NCBI RefSeq assembly: GCF_021698975.1
Contig: NZ_SSXA01000044.1
Location: 1-35,067 of the forward strand
DNA length: 35,067 bases
DNA from: Blastococcus sp. KM273128
Lineage (GTDB): Bacteria > Actinomycetota > Actinomycetes > Mycobacteriales > Geodermatophilaceae
Direction: 5' to 3'
This document shows positions 22,307-31,493 of the stretch, in pieces; position 1 is the stretch's first letter, and each line of letters opens with the position of its first letter. A program made the translations under genes and the position numbers. The notes under the pieces are model-generated. The model ran no database searches, was not told where the DNA came from, and saw only the letters and a list, made by a program, of their open reading frames with translations.

Positions 22307-22334
22307 GGTGCCGCGAGGCACCCCAAGTGGTGAT

Positions 22335-22362
22335 GACGCCCCCGGCCCGTGCCGGGGGCGTC
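22335..22362 (+). terminator. Perfect 12-bp hairpin between rpoZ and coaBC
   Basis: GACGCCCCCGGC (22335-22346), loop CCGT, GCCGGGGGCGTC (22351-22362). It stands 25 bases before the coaBC ATG, so transcription of rpoZ probably ends here or at the repeat just before it. Confidence 0.7.
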
Positions 22363-22387
22363 GTCGTCCCTGCGGCAGGATGAGCGC

Positions 22388-23614
22388 ATGAGCCGGATCG
22401 TGCTGGGTGTCAGCGGGGGAGTGGCCGCCTACAAGGCCGCGCTGCTGCTGCGGGCGCTCACCGAGGCGGGGCACGACGTGCGCGTCGTCCCCACGCCCGG
22501 GGCGCTGCACTTCGTCGGGGCCGCCACCTTCGAGGCGCTCTCCGGCAACCCGGTCACCACCGACGTGTGGTCCGACGTCCCCGAGGTCGCCCACGTGCGC
22601 ATCGGCCAGACCGCCGACCTCGTCGTCGTCGCCCCCGCCACCGCCGACCTGCTCGCGCGGGCCGCCGCGGGCCGGGCCGACGACCTGCTCACCGCCACCC
22701 TGCTCACCGCGCACTGCCCGGTCGTCTTCGTGCCGGCCATGCACACCGAGATGTGGCTGCACCCCGCGACGCAGGACAACGTCGCCACGCTGCGCCGGCG
22801 GGGCGCCATCGTCCTCCCGCCCGCCGTCGGCCGGCTCACCGGGCCCGACTCCGGCCCCGGCCGGTTGCCCGAGCCCGCCGACGTCGCCGCGCTGGCCGCG
22901 GTCGTGCTCGAGGGTGGCGCGGCCGCGCTGCCCCGCGACCTCGCCGGCCGGCGGGTGGTCGTCAGCGCCGGCGGCACCCGCGAGCCGCTGGACCCGGTGC
23001 GCTACCTGGGCAACCGCTCCTCGGGCCGGCAGGGCTGGGCGCTGGCCCGCGTCGCCGCCGCCCGCGGCGCCGAGGTGGTCCTCGTCGCGGCGAACGTGGA
23101 GGCCGCGGCTCCCTTCGGGGTGCGCGTCGTGCCCGTGGAGACGGCCGAGCAGCTGCGCACGGCGATGCTCGCCGAGGCCGCGGCGGCGGACGTGGTGGTG
23201 ATGAGCGCGGCGGTGGCCGACTTCCGCCCGGCCGACGTCGCCGCGACCAAGCTGAAGAAGGGCTCGGCCGCCGAGCCCAGCGCGGTGGAGCTGGTCCGCA
23301 ACCCCGACGTGCTCGCCGAGCTCGTCGCCGAGCGGTCGCCCGGCCGGCTGGTCGTCGGTTTCGCCGCCGAGACCGGCGATGCCGACGGCGACGTGCTCAC
23401 CCACGCGCGGGCCAAGCTCGCCCGGAAGGGCTGCGACCTCCTCGTGGTCAACGACGTCTCCGCGGGGCAGGTGTTCGGCCGGCCGGACAACGCCGTCGTC
23501 GTGCTCGCGGCCGACGGCGCGGTCACCGAGGTGCCGCGCGGCAGCAAGGACGCCGTCGCCGCCGGGATCTGGACCGCCGTCGCCGCCCGGATGGCCCCGC
23601 CGGCGGAGGCCTGA
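22388..23614 (+). CDS. coaBC: Bifunctional phosphopantothenoylcysteine decarboxylase / phosphopantothenate-cysteine ligase
   Basis: Two consecutive steps of coenzyme A synthesis. The 408 residues comprise an FMN-dependent CoaC half (1-190) and a CoaB half (191-408). CoaC shows GVSGGVAAYKAALLLR, the active-site His in EVAHVRIG, APATADLLAR and the substrate-clamp AMHTEMW. The flap segment reads GPDSGPGRLPEP and lacks the Cys found in the Escherichia coli CGDTGPGRM motif, a variation also seen in other actinobacteria. CoaB shows SAGGTREPLDPVRYLGNRSSGRQGWALA, MSAAVADFRP, KLKKG and VGFAAETGD. Its start ATG lies 25 bases past a strong hairpin, implying its own promoter or readthrough. Confidence 0.95.
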   Translation: MSRIVLGVSGGVAAYKAALLLRALTEAGHDVRVVPTPGALHFVGAATFEALSGNPVTTDVWSDVPEVAHVRIGQTADLVVVAPATADLLARAAAGRADDLLTATLLTAHCPVVFVPAMHTEMWLHPATQDNVATLRRRGAIVLPPAVGRLTGPDSGPGRLPEPADVAALAAVVLEGGAAALPRDLAGRRVVVSAGGTREPLDPVRYLGNRSSGRQGWALARVAAARGAEVVLVAANVEAAAPFGVRVVPVETAEQLRTAMLAEAAAADVVVMSAAVADFRPADVAATKLKKGSAAEPSAVELVRNPDVLAELVAERSPGRLVVGFAAETGDADGDVLTHARAKLARKGCDLLVVNDVSAGQVFGRPDNAVVVLAADGAVTEVPRGSKDAVAAGIWTAVAARMAPPAEA

Positions 23615-23737
23615 CGGAGCCGTCGTGCCCGACCCCGGTGCTCGCCGGTAACGTTCCTCCCCGGTGCTCCGCACCGAACGACCGTCGAGCCGCCGTCGCC
23701 CCGCCCCCACCCGCCCACCGTCCCAGGGAGTCACCGA

Positions 23738-24952
<1,215 letters not shown>

Positions 24953-24956
24953 GGAA

Positions 24957-25012
24957 GGACCCCGCCGCCCCCCGGACCTCGCAGGCTCGGACCGGGACCC
25001 TGCAGCGGGGCC
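24957..25012 (+). repeat. Palindromic repeat element, copy D (after metK)
   Basis: GGACCCCGC (24957-24965) and GCGGGGCC (25005-25012) form the arms, with GGACCTCGCAGGCTCGG in the centre and the shared GGGACCCTGCAG before the right arm. It begins four bases after the metK stop. The centre is the least palindromic among the copies. Confidence 0.65.
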
Positions 25013-25049
25013 GTTCCAGGACGTCACCGGGCGCCCGGGAGTTGTCGGT

Positions 25050-27032
25050 GTGAGCACGGAGACTGGTCCGGTGCAGGTCGCCCGGGTCGTCGTGGACGTG
25101 CCGCTGGCCCACCTGGACCGGCCCTTCGACTACGCCGTCCCGGAGAAGCACGCCGGCACGGTGCAGCCCGGGTGCCGGGTCCGGGTGCGGTTCCACGGCC
25201 GGCTGGTCGACGGCGTGGTGTGGGAGGTCGCGGAGAGCAGCGACTTCGCCGGGCGGCTGCAACCGCTGTCGCACGTGCCCTCCGGCGAGCCGGTGCTGAC
25301 CCCGCAGGTCGCGCGGCTGGTCCGGGCGGTGGCCGACCGCTACGCGGGGACGGCGAGCGACGTGCTGCGGCTGGCGCTGCCACCGCGCCGCGGCGCCGCG
25401 GAGAAGCGGGAGTCGCCGACCCCCGAGGCGCTGCCCGAGCCGCCGGACCCGGCGGGCTTCGCCCGCTACCAGGCCGGGCCCGCGCTCCTGGCCGCTCTGG
25501 CCGAGGGGCGGCCGGCGCGCGCGGTCTGGACGGCGCTGCCGGGTGAGGACTGGCCGACCCGGCTGGCCGAGCTGTGCCGGGCGGCGCTCTCGGGGCGGCG
25601 CGGGTCGCTGGTGGTCGTCCCCGACGGGCGGGACCTCGACCGGCTGACGGCGGCGGCGCAGCGCCTGCTGCCCGAGCACTCGTTCACCGTGCTCCGTGCC
25701 GACGACTCCCCGGAGAAGCGCTACCGCCGGTTCCTCGCCGCCTCCCGCGGCGCCGCGCAGGTGGTGCTGGGCACCCGGGCGGCGATGTTCGCGCCGGTGC
25801 GGGACCTCGGCCTGGTGGTCGTCTGGGACGACGGCGACGACCTGCACTCCGACGAGCGTGCTCCCTACCCGCACGCCCGCGACGTGCTCGTCCAGCGCGC
25901 CTGGCTGGACTCGTGCGCCGCGGTCGTCGCGGGGACGTCGCGCACCGCCGAGGCCGCGCTGCTCGTGGAGTCCGGCTGGGCCAACGAGCTGGTGGCCGAC
26001 CGCACCGCGCTGCGGGCCGCGGCCCCCCGGGTGCAGGCGCTGGGCGACGACTTCGAGCTGGCCCGCGACCCGGCGGCCCGCACCGCCCGGCTGCCGTCGC
26101 TGGCCTACGAGACGGCGCGCCGCGCACTGGCCGCCGGGGCGCCGGTGCTCGTGCAGGTGCCCCGGCGCGGCTACGTCCCGTCGCTGGCGTGCGCCCGCTG
26201 CCGGGCGCCCGCCCGCTGCGCGCACTGCTCGGGCCCGCTCGGCATCTCCTCGCGCCCCGGCCCCGGGGGCACGCGCATCCCCGCCTGCCGCTGGTGCGCC
26301 CGGCCGGCGGCGACCTTCGACTGCCCGCACTGCCACGCGACGAAGCTGCGGGCCGCCGTGGTGGGGGAGTCGCGCACCGCCGAGGAGCTGGCGCGCGCCT
26401 TCCCGGGTACGACCGTCCGCACCTCGGGGAGCACCTCCGGGGTGCTGGCCACCGTGCCGGCGGGGCCGGCGCTGGTCGTCTCGACGCCGGGGGCCGAGCC
26501 GGTCGCCGACGGTGGTTACGGTGCCGCGCTGCTGCTGGACTCCTGGGCGCTGCTGGGCCGGGCCGACCTGCGCGCCGGCGAGGAGACGCTGCGCCGGTGG
26601 GCCAACGCCGCCGCGCTCGTGCGCCCCGCGGCCGCCGGCGGCCAGGTGGTCGTCGCCGCGGACGCCGCCCACCCCGTGGTGCAGGCGCTGGTCCGCTGGG
26701 ACCCGGCCTGGCTCGCCGAGCGGGAGCTGGCCGACCGCCGGGAGCTCGGCTTCCCGCCGGTCACCCGCATGGCGTCGCTGGTGGGGTCGCCCGCGGCGCT
26801 GGCCGAGTTCCTCGCCGCGGCGCGGCTGCCGGCCGGCGCCGACCTGCTCGGGCCGGTACCGGAGCGGCCGCGGCCCGGGCAGGAGGGGGAGCGCGAGCGG
26901 TACCTGGTGCGGGTGCCGCGCACCGAGGGCGCCGCCCTGGCGCACGCCCTCGCCGAGGTGCAGGGCGTGCGGAGCGCGAAGAAGGTGCCCGAGCACGTGC
27001 GCGTGCAACTCGACCCGCTCGACCTGGTGTAG
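25050..27032 (+). CDS. priA: Probable replication restart protein PriA (helicase motifs lost)
   Basis: PriA-family primosomal protein of 660 residues. The N-terminal 3'BD domain is recognisable (VVVDVPLAHLDRPFDYAVPE, RVRVRFHGRLVDGVVWEV). The eight-Cys zinc-binding region is intact (CARC, CAHC, CRWC, CPHC; about 380-430), as is the C-terminal RRELGFPPVTRMASLV. The ATPase motifs are degraded. Where Walker A should be, the chain reads TALPGEDWPTR; the DEEH box is WDDGDDLHSD; and the VGRAGR motif VI is replaced by RWANAAALVRP. Loss of these motifs is known for actinobacterial PriA, so it likely acts as a DNA-structure-binding or protein-loading factor without helicase activity. GTG start. Confidence 0.88.
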   Translation: MSTETGPVQVARVVVDVPLAHLDRPFDYAVPEKHAGTVQPGCRVRVRFHGRLVDGVVWEVAESSDFAGRLQPLSHVPSGEPVLTPQVARLVRAVADRYAGTASDVLRLALPPRRGAAEKRESPTPEALPEPPDPAGFARYQAGPALLAALAEGRPARAVWTALPGEDWPTRLAELCRAALSGRRGSLVVVPDGRDLDRLTAAAQRLLPEHSFTVLRADDSPEKRYRRFLAASRGAAQVVLGTRAAMFAPVRDLGLVVVWDDGDDLHSDERAPYPHARDVLVQRAWLDSCAAVVAGTSRTAEAALLVESGWANELVADRTALRAAAPRVQALGDDFELARDPAARTARLPSLAYETARRALAAGAPVLVQVPRRGYVPSLACARCRAPARCAHCSGPLGISSRPGPGGTRIPACRWCARPAATFDCPHCHATKLRAAVVGESRTAEELARAFPGTTVRTSGSTSGVLATVPAGPALVVSTPGAEPVADGGYGAALLLDSWALLGRADLRAGEETLRRWANAAALVRPAAAGGQVVVAADAAHPVVQALVRWDPAWLAERELADRRELGFPPVTRMASLVGSPAALAEFLAAARLPAGADLLGPVPERPRPGQEGERERYLVRVPRTEGAALAHALAEVQGVRSAKKVPEHVRVQLDPLDLV

Positions 27033-27045
27033 GCGCCGCGGCGCC
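27032..27045. other. Perfect 14-base palindrome at the priA stop
   Basis: GGCGCCGCGGCGCC reads identically on both strands and begins at the last base of the priA stop codon. First of three consecutive inverted structures behind priA. Confidence 0.55.
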
Positions 27046-27049
27046 CCGC

Positions 27050-27108
27050 CGGACGGCCCGGCGACGTGCGCACCTGCCGATGGCAGCGCGTCCCGGGAGG
27101 GCCGTCCG
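27050..27108 (+). other. Extended imperfect hairpin downstream of priA
   Basis: CGGACGGCCC (27050-27059) pairs with GGGCCGTCCG (27099-27108). Inside, GACG/CGTC and CTGCC-GAT-GGCAG add further stems, giving a long rod. It could be a structured 3' end or a remnant element. Confidence 0.45.
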
Positions 27109-27115
27109 CCGGGAG

Positions 27116-27150
27116 TCGCGCTCTGCCCACGCCGGCGGGGCAGAGCGCGA
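27116..27150 (+). terminator. Perfect 13-bp hairpin, probable priA terminator
   Basis: TCGCGCTCTGCCC (27116-27128), 9-base loop, GGGCAGAGCGCGA (27138-27150). It is the longest uninterrupted stem of this intergenic region and sits between priA and the racemase remnant. No T tract follows. Confidence 0.6.
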
Positions 27151-27273
27151 CCGGGCACAGGGGAAGTCCGGAGGCCGGCACCCCTCCACGGGAGGTCCGT
27201 TGGCTGCGACCATGCCGCGGTGAGGACGATCGGGTTGCTGGGCGGCATGAGCTGGGAGAGCAGCGCCCTCTAC

Positions 27274-27331
27274 GGCCCCGTCCCGAGGCTCGCCCCGAGC
27301 GTGCGAGGGGTGAGGAGGACGGGGTCCTTCT
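27274..27331 (-). repeat. Palindromic repeat element, copy E (inside the racemase)
   Basis: GGCCCCGTCC (27274-27283) and GGACGGGGTCC (27317-27327) are the arms, followed by TTCT. It is closest to copy A upstream of aroC (shared GAGGCTCGCCCCGAGC, TGCGAGGGG and GGGGTCCTTCT) and has the same reversed orientation. The flanking gene lost about as many bases as the element contains. Confidence 0.75.
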
Positions 27332-27904
27332 ACTGCTCTCGGTGGACTTCGCCGGCATCCAGCGGCTGCAGGCGGCCGGCGAGTGGGCCGCCGCCGGGGA
27401 GCTGCTGGCCGCCGACGCCCGGGCGCTGCAGGACGCCGGCGCCGACCTCGTGCTGCTGTGCACCAACACGATGCACACCGTCGCCGATGCGGTGACCGGC
27501 GCGATCGACGTGCCCTTCCTCCACATCGCCGACACCACCGCCGAGGCGATCACCGCCGCCGGCCTCACCCGCGTCGGGCTGCTCGGCACCGGCTACACGA
27601 TGGCGCAGCCCTTCCTGGTCGACCGGCTCGCGGCGGCCGGCCTGGAGGTCCTCGTCCCCGAGCAGGCCGACCGCGACCTGGTGCACCGGGTCATCTACGA
27701 GGAGCTGGTGCTCGGCGTCGTCCGCGAGGAGTCGCGGCAGGCCTACCAGGAGGTGGTCGGCCGGCTCATGGCCCGCGGGGCGCAGGGCGTCGTGCTCGGC
27801 TGCACCGAGATCGAGCTGCTGATCGGCCCGGACGACGTGCCCGTGCCCACCTTCCCGACGACGGCCCTGCACGCCGCCGCCGCCGTCCGGGCCGCGCTGG
27901 GAGA

Positions 27905-27960
27905 GGCCCCGACTGCCTCCCACCGCTCGCGAGCTCGCGGCGGGACCCGGCAGCGGGGCC
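27905..27960 (+). repeat. Palindromic repeat element, copy F (end of the racemase)
   Basis: GGCCCCGACTGCC (27905-27917) and GGCAGCGGGGCC (27949-27960) pair with one unpaired base. The centre CGCTCGCGAGCTCGCGG equals that of the rpoZ copy. It begins where the racemase should end, 37 bases before the def start. Confidence 0.72.
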
Positions 27961-27997
27961 GCTCTAGCACCTCACCAGCGCCGCATACGATCGACCG

Positions 27998-28531
27998 GTG
28001 AGCGTCACCCCCATCCGGCTGTTCGGCGACCCGGTGCTGCACCGGCCCGCGGCCCCGGTCGTCGACTTCGACGCCGAGCTCCGGCGGCTCGTCGACGACC
28101 TGACCGACACCATGCAGGCCGCCGGGGGCGCGGGTCTGGCGGCGCCGCAGATCGGTGTCGGCCTGCGGGTCTTCACCTGGTACGTCGACGGCGAGGTCGG
28201 CCACCTGGTCAACCCCGAGGTCGCACCGGTCGGCGAGGAGGTGCAGGACGGCCCCGAGGGCTGCCTGTCCATCCCCGCCCTGCGCTACGACTGCCGGCGC
28301 CACCTGCACGTGGTCGCCACCGGCTGGAACGTGCACGGCGACCCGGTGCGGGTCGAGGGCTCCGAGCTGCTGGCCCGCGCGATCCAGCACGAGACCGACC
28401 ACCTCGACGGCGTGCTGTTCGTCGAGCGGCTCGCCGACGCCGACCGCGCCGCCGCGCTCGCCGAGATCCGGGCCGCCGAGTGGAACGGGCACGGCAGCTA
28501 CCTCCCCGTCGTGAAGGTGAGCCCGCACTGA
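27998..28531 (+). CDS. def: Peptide deformylase
   Basis: Metal enzyme that removes the formyl group from nascent N-terminal Met. The 177-residue product begins at GTG and has all three motifs: [10 protein letters not shown] (motif 1, about 43-52), EGCLSIP (motif 2, Cys metal ligand, about 87-93) and QHETDHLDG (motif 3, two His ligands and catalytic Glu, about 129-137). It is followed by fmt with a 4-base CTGA overlap, the common def-fmt pairing that links formyl removal with formyl addition. The racemase remnant's readthrough frame ends inside its start codon. Confidence 0.96.
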   Translation: MSVTPIRLFGDPVLHRPAAPVVDFDAELRRLVDDLTDTMQAAGGAGLAAPQIGVGLRVFTWYVDGEVGHLVNPEVAPVGEEVQDGPEGCLSIPALRYDCRRHLHVVATGWNVHGDPVRVEGSELLARAIQHETDHLDGVLFVERLADADRAAALAEIRAAEWNGHGSYLPVVKVSPH

Positions 28532-29457
28532 AGCTCCTGTTCGCCGGCACCCCGGCGCCCGCCGTCCCGTCCCTGGAGGCGCTGCTGGCCTCCGACCACG
28601 AGGTCGTCGCCGTCCTGACCCGGCCGGACGCCCGCTCCGGGCGCGGCCGGAAGGTCAGCAGGTCCCCGGTCGCGGAGCGGGCCGACGCGGCCGGTCTCCC
28701 GGTGCTCCAGCCGCGCTCGCCGCGGGAGCCGGAGTTCCTCGAGCAGCTCGCGGCCCTCGGCGTCGACTGCGTCCCGGTCGTCGCCTACGGCGCGCTGGTG
28801 CCGCAGGCGGCGCTGGACGTGCCGGCGCACGGCTGGGTGAACCTGCACTTCTCGCTGCTGCCCGCGTGGCGCGGGGCCGCGCCGGTGCAGCACGCGATCA
28901 TGGCCGGCGACGAGGTGACCGGGGCCTCGACCTTCCTGCTCGAGGCGGGCCTGGACACCGGGCCGGTCTACGGCACCCTCACCGAGGCCGTCCGGCCGCG
29001 GGACACCGCCGGTGACCTGCTCGAGCGGCTCGCCGTCAGCGGCGCGCAGCTGCTGGTGGCCACGCTGGACGGCATCGCCGCCGGGGCGCTGGAGCCGCAG
29101 CCGCAGCCGGCCGAGGGCATCAGCCTCGCGCCGAAGGTCGAGACGGCGGACGCCCGGGTCGACTGGGCGCTGCCCGCCCACGTGGTGGACCGGCGCATCC
29201 GGGGGGTCTCCCCGGCGCCCGGTGCGTGGACGACGTGGCGCGGGGAGCGCATGCGGCTCGGCCCGGTCGTCCCCGTCACCGGGGGGCCGGCCCTGGCGCC
29301 CGGGGAGCTGCACCTCGACGGTGGTGTGCTCGTCGGCACCGGCGGCGGCGCGGTGCGGCTGGACCAGGTGCAGCCCGCGGGCAAGCGGATGCTGCCGGCG
29401 GCGGACTGGGCCCGCGGTGCCCGCCCCGCCCCGGGCGAGCGGCTGGGCGGCGAGTGA
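28528..29457 (+). CDS. fmt: Methionyl-tRNA formyltransferase
   Basis: Formylates initiator Met-tRNA with 10-formyl-tetrahydrofolate. Homologues begin M-(K/R)-LLFAGTP; here [20 protein letters not shown] aligns so that initiation is at CTG 28528. This CTG forms a CTGA overlap with the def stop, like the NTGA junctions elsewhere in the window, and an AAGGTGA lies about seven bases upstream. The only canonical in-frame alternative is GTG 28480, 16 codons inside def, giving an unconserved Arg-rich extension. The 309 residues include the catalytic [30 protein letters not shown] with Asn/His, then [10 protein letters not shown] with the Asp, and a C-terminal tRNA-binding domain (about 205-309). It overlaps rsmB by GTGA. 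Confidence 0.93.
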   Translation: MKLLFAGTPAPAVPSLEALLASDHEVVAVLTRPDARSGRGRKVSRSPVAERADAAGLPVLQPRSPREPEFLEQLAALGVDCVPVVAYGALVPQAALDVPAHGWVNLHFSLLPAWRGAAPVQHAIMAGDEVTGASTFLLEAGLDTGPVYGTLTEAVRPRDTAGDLLERLAVSGAQLLVATLDGIAAGALEPQPQPAEGISLAPKVETADARVDWALPAHVVDRRIRGVSPAPGAWTTWRGERMRLGPVVPVTGGPALAPGELHLDGGVLVGTGGGAVRLDQVQPAGKRMLPAADWARGARPAPGERLGGE

Positions 29458-30845
29458 CCCGCCCGCCGCAGCGCCGGCGCGGTCCCCGCGGCGGTGGCCG
29501 CCCGCGCCAGGGGGCGCGGCGCCCGCTCGACGGGGCCCGCCTGACCGCGTACGACGTCCTCGACGGCGTCTCCTCGCGCGACGCCTACGCCAACCTGCTC
29601 CTCCCGCAACTGCTGCGCGAGCGGGACCTGGAGCCCCGCGACGCCGCCTTCGCCACCCAGCTCGCGTACGGTGCGCTGCGCGCCCAGGGCACCCTCGACG
29701 CGGTCCTGACGGGGCTGGTGTCCCGCCCGCTGCCCGAGCTGGACCCCCGCGTGCTCGACCTGCTGCGGCTGGGCGCCTACCAGCTGCTCGACCTGCGGGT
29801 GCCCTCGCACGCGGCCGTGGACACCACCGTCGCCCTGACCCGGGCGATCGTCGGCACCGGCGCCTCCGGCCTGGTCAACGCCGTGCTGCGCAAGGTCGCC
29901 GCGGGCGGTGACCGGGCCGCGTGGCTGGCCGCGCTGGGGGCCGGGGGCGACGATCGGCTGGCGCTGGCCACCGACCACCCCCGCTGGGTCGTCGAGGCCT
30001 GGCGCGACGCCCTCGGTGGCGACGACGAGCTCGAGCCGGCGCTGCTCGCCGACGACGCGGCCCCCGAGGTGCACCTGGTCGCCCGGCGCATGGAGCGCGC
30101 CGCGCTCGCCGAGGAGTCCGGCGGCGCGCCCGGCCCGTGGTCGCCGTACGCGGTGCGCCTCGGCGGGGGAGACCCGGGCCGGCTGGCGGCGGTGCGCTCG
30201 GGCCGGGCCGCGGTGCAGGACGAGGGCAGCCAGCTGGCCGCGCTGCTGCTCGCGCGGGCACCGCTGGACGGGCGCGACGAGGCCTGGCTGGACGTCTGCG
30301 CCGGCCCCGGCGGCAAGGCCGGGCTGCTCGCCGCGCTGCGGCCCGCCGGCGTCCGGCTCACCGCCGCAGACCGCGCGCCGCACCGGGCCGAGCTGGTCCG
30401 CCGCGCGCTGGCCGGGGAGGCCGACGTCGAGGTGGTGGCCGCCGACGGCCGCGAGCCGCCGTGGGCGCCGGGCTCCTTCGACCGGGTGCTGCTGGACGCG
30501 CCGTGCACCGGGCTGGGGGCGCTGCGCCGCCGCCCGGAGGTGCGCTGGCGGCGGACCCCCGAGGACGTCCCAGGGCTGGTGGGGCTGCAGACCGAGCTGC
30601 TCGCCGCCGCGCTCGCCTCGGTGCGGCCGGGCGGGCTGCTGGCCTACGTCACCTGCTCCCCGCACACGGAGGAGACGGTGGGCGTCGTCGGCACCGCCGC
30701 CGCCCGGGACGACGTGGACGTGCTGCCGGTCGCGCCGCTGTTCCCGGAGGTCCCCGGCATCGCACGGGGGGACTTCGGGCAGCTGTGGCCGCACCGGCAC
30801 GGCACCGACGCGATGTTCATGGCGCTGCTCCGCCGCACGCGCTGA
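29454..30845 (+). CDS. rsmB: 16S rRNA (cytosine-967-C5) methyltransferase
   Basis: SAM-dependent m5C methyltransferase for 16S rRNA. The 463-residue protein starts at a GTG overlapping the fmt stop. A basic Arg-rich leader (1-28) is followed by a NusB-like RNA-binding domain (about 29-165; [31 protein letters not shown]) and a Rossmann methyltransferase domain (about 200-463). The latter has QDEGSQLAA, the SAM loop [35 protein letters not shown] with one conserved Cys, and [11 protein letters not shown] with the other (catalytic nucleophile). The def-fmt-rsmB order is a standard translation-associated operon. Confidence 0.95.
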   Translation: MTRPPQRRRGPRGGGRPRQGARRPLDGARLTAYDVLDGVSSRDAYANLLLPQLLRERDLEPRDAAFATQLAYGALRAQGTLDAVLTGLVSRPLPELDPRVLDLLRLGAYQLLDLRVPSHAAVDTTVALTRAIVGTGASGLVNAVLRKVAAGGDRAAWLAALGAGGDDRLALATDHPRWVVEAWRDALGGDDELEPALLADDAAPEVHLVARRMERAALAEESGGAPGPWSPYAVRLGGGDPGRLAAVRSGRAAVQDEGSQLAALLLARAPLDGRDEAWLDVCAGPGGKAGLLAALRPAGVRLTAADRAPHRAELVRRALAGEADVEVVAADGREPPWAPGSFDRVLLDAPCTGLGALRRRPEVRWRRTPEDVPGLVGLQTELLAAALASVRPGGLLAYVTCSPHTEETVGVVGTAAARDDVDVLPVAPLFPEVPGIARGDFGQLWPHRHGTDAMFMALLRRTR

Positions 30846-30860
30846 CGCCGCGCACCTGCG

Positions 30861-31493
30861 TCAGGGGCGGCCCGCGCCCTGCCGCTGGCGCTCGGCCCAG
30901 AGGGCGGCCTGCGTCCGGTCGGCGACCCCCAGCCGCTGGAGGATGTGGGTCACGTGCGCCTTCACGGTCCGCTCGCTGATGGCCAGCCGCCGCGCGATGG
31001 TCTTGTTCGGCTGCCCCTGCCGGATCAGCTCCAGCACCTCGCGTTCCCGCTCGGTCAGCGGGTCGGCCTGCGCCCGCCCGCGGACCTCGGACAGCAGCGA
31101 CCGGGCCACCCCGGGGTCGACGGGCGCCTCGCCCCGGACCACGGCCCGCACCCCGTCGAGGACGGTCTCGGCCTCGCTCTGCTTGAGCAGGTAGCCGTCG
31201 GCGCCGGCGTGGACGGCGGCGAGGACCAGGTCGGCGTCGGCGAACGACGTCAGCACCAGGACGCGGACCGGGTTCCCGGCCGCGCGCAGGGCCCGGATGA
31301 CCTCGACGCCGTCCAGCACGGGCATGGACAGGTCCAGCAGGACGACGTCCGGCCGCAGGGCCGCCACGGCCGCCAGTCCCGCCCGGCCGTCGGCCTCCGT
31401 GCCGACGCAGACGACGTCCGCGGCGGTGCCCAGCAGGTGCGCGAGCCCGGCCCGGACGATGGCGTGGTCGTCGACGACCAGGACGCGGATCAC
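30861..31493 (-). CDS. NarL/LuxR-family response regulator
   Basis: Output half of a two-component system. The 210-residue protein begins at a GTG overlapping the kinase stop (GTGA). The receiver domain (1-120) has the acidic pair Asp8-Asp9, phospho-acceptor Asp54 in LLDLSMP, Thr82 and Lys104 in YLLKQ. The LuxR-type HTH is at about 145-205 (LTEREREVLELIRQGQPNKTIARRLAISERTVKAHVTHILQRLGV). It is convergent with rsmB. With the kinase it is divergent from the ABC exporter and Arg/Ser peptide gene, which are plausible targets, though nothing proves this. Confidence 0.92.
   Translation of the reverse strand: MIRVLVVDDHAIVRAGLAHLLGTAADVVCVGTEADGRAGLAAVAALRPDVVLLDLSMPVLDGVEVIRALRAAGNPVRVLVLTSFADADLVLAAVHAGADGYLLKQSEAETVLDGVRAVVRGEAPVDPGVARSLLSEVRGRAQADPLTEREREVLELIRQGQPNKTIARRLAISERTVKAHVTHILQRLGVADRTQAALWAERQRQGAGRP

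Larger units (their letters stand above)
27220..28001 (+). pseudogene. Aspartate/glutamate racemase family, disrupted by palindromic repeats
   Basis: Cofactor-independent amino-acid racemase of the YgeA type, broken near its start. From the GTG at 27220 the frame reads VRTIGLLGGMSWESSALY, the conserved N terminus. Then 27274-27331 is a palindromic repeat instead of the expected 20 or so residues (YRLINE...LGGLHSA region). After it the family sequence resumes in another frame (LLSVDFAGIQRLQAAGEW) and runs through both catalytic Cys (LLCTNTMH, LGCTEIELL), PFLHIADTTAEAI, LLGTGYTM and IYEELVLG. The 5' frame stops at 27495. At the 3' end a second repeat (27905-27960) removes the native stop, and the frame runs to a TGA overlapping the def GTG. 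Family length of about 230 residues would end near 27904. A non-functional gene is most likely. Confidence 0.85.

Noticed and set aside
23615..23737. SAM riboswitch upstream of metK
   Set aside because: The 123-base gap is C-rich with no multi-stem arrangement or recognisable SAM aptamer motif.
27220..27495. Programmed frameshift in the racemase
   Set aside because: There is no slippery heptamer, and the sequence between the two frames is a recognisable palindromic repeat found elsewhere in the window, with conserved residues missing. Disruption explains it better.
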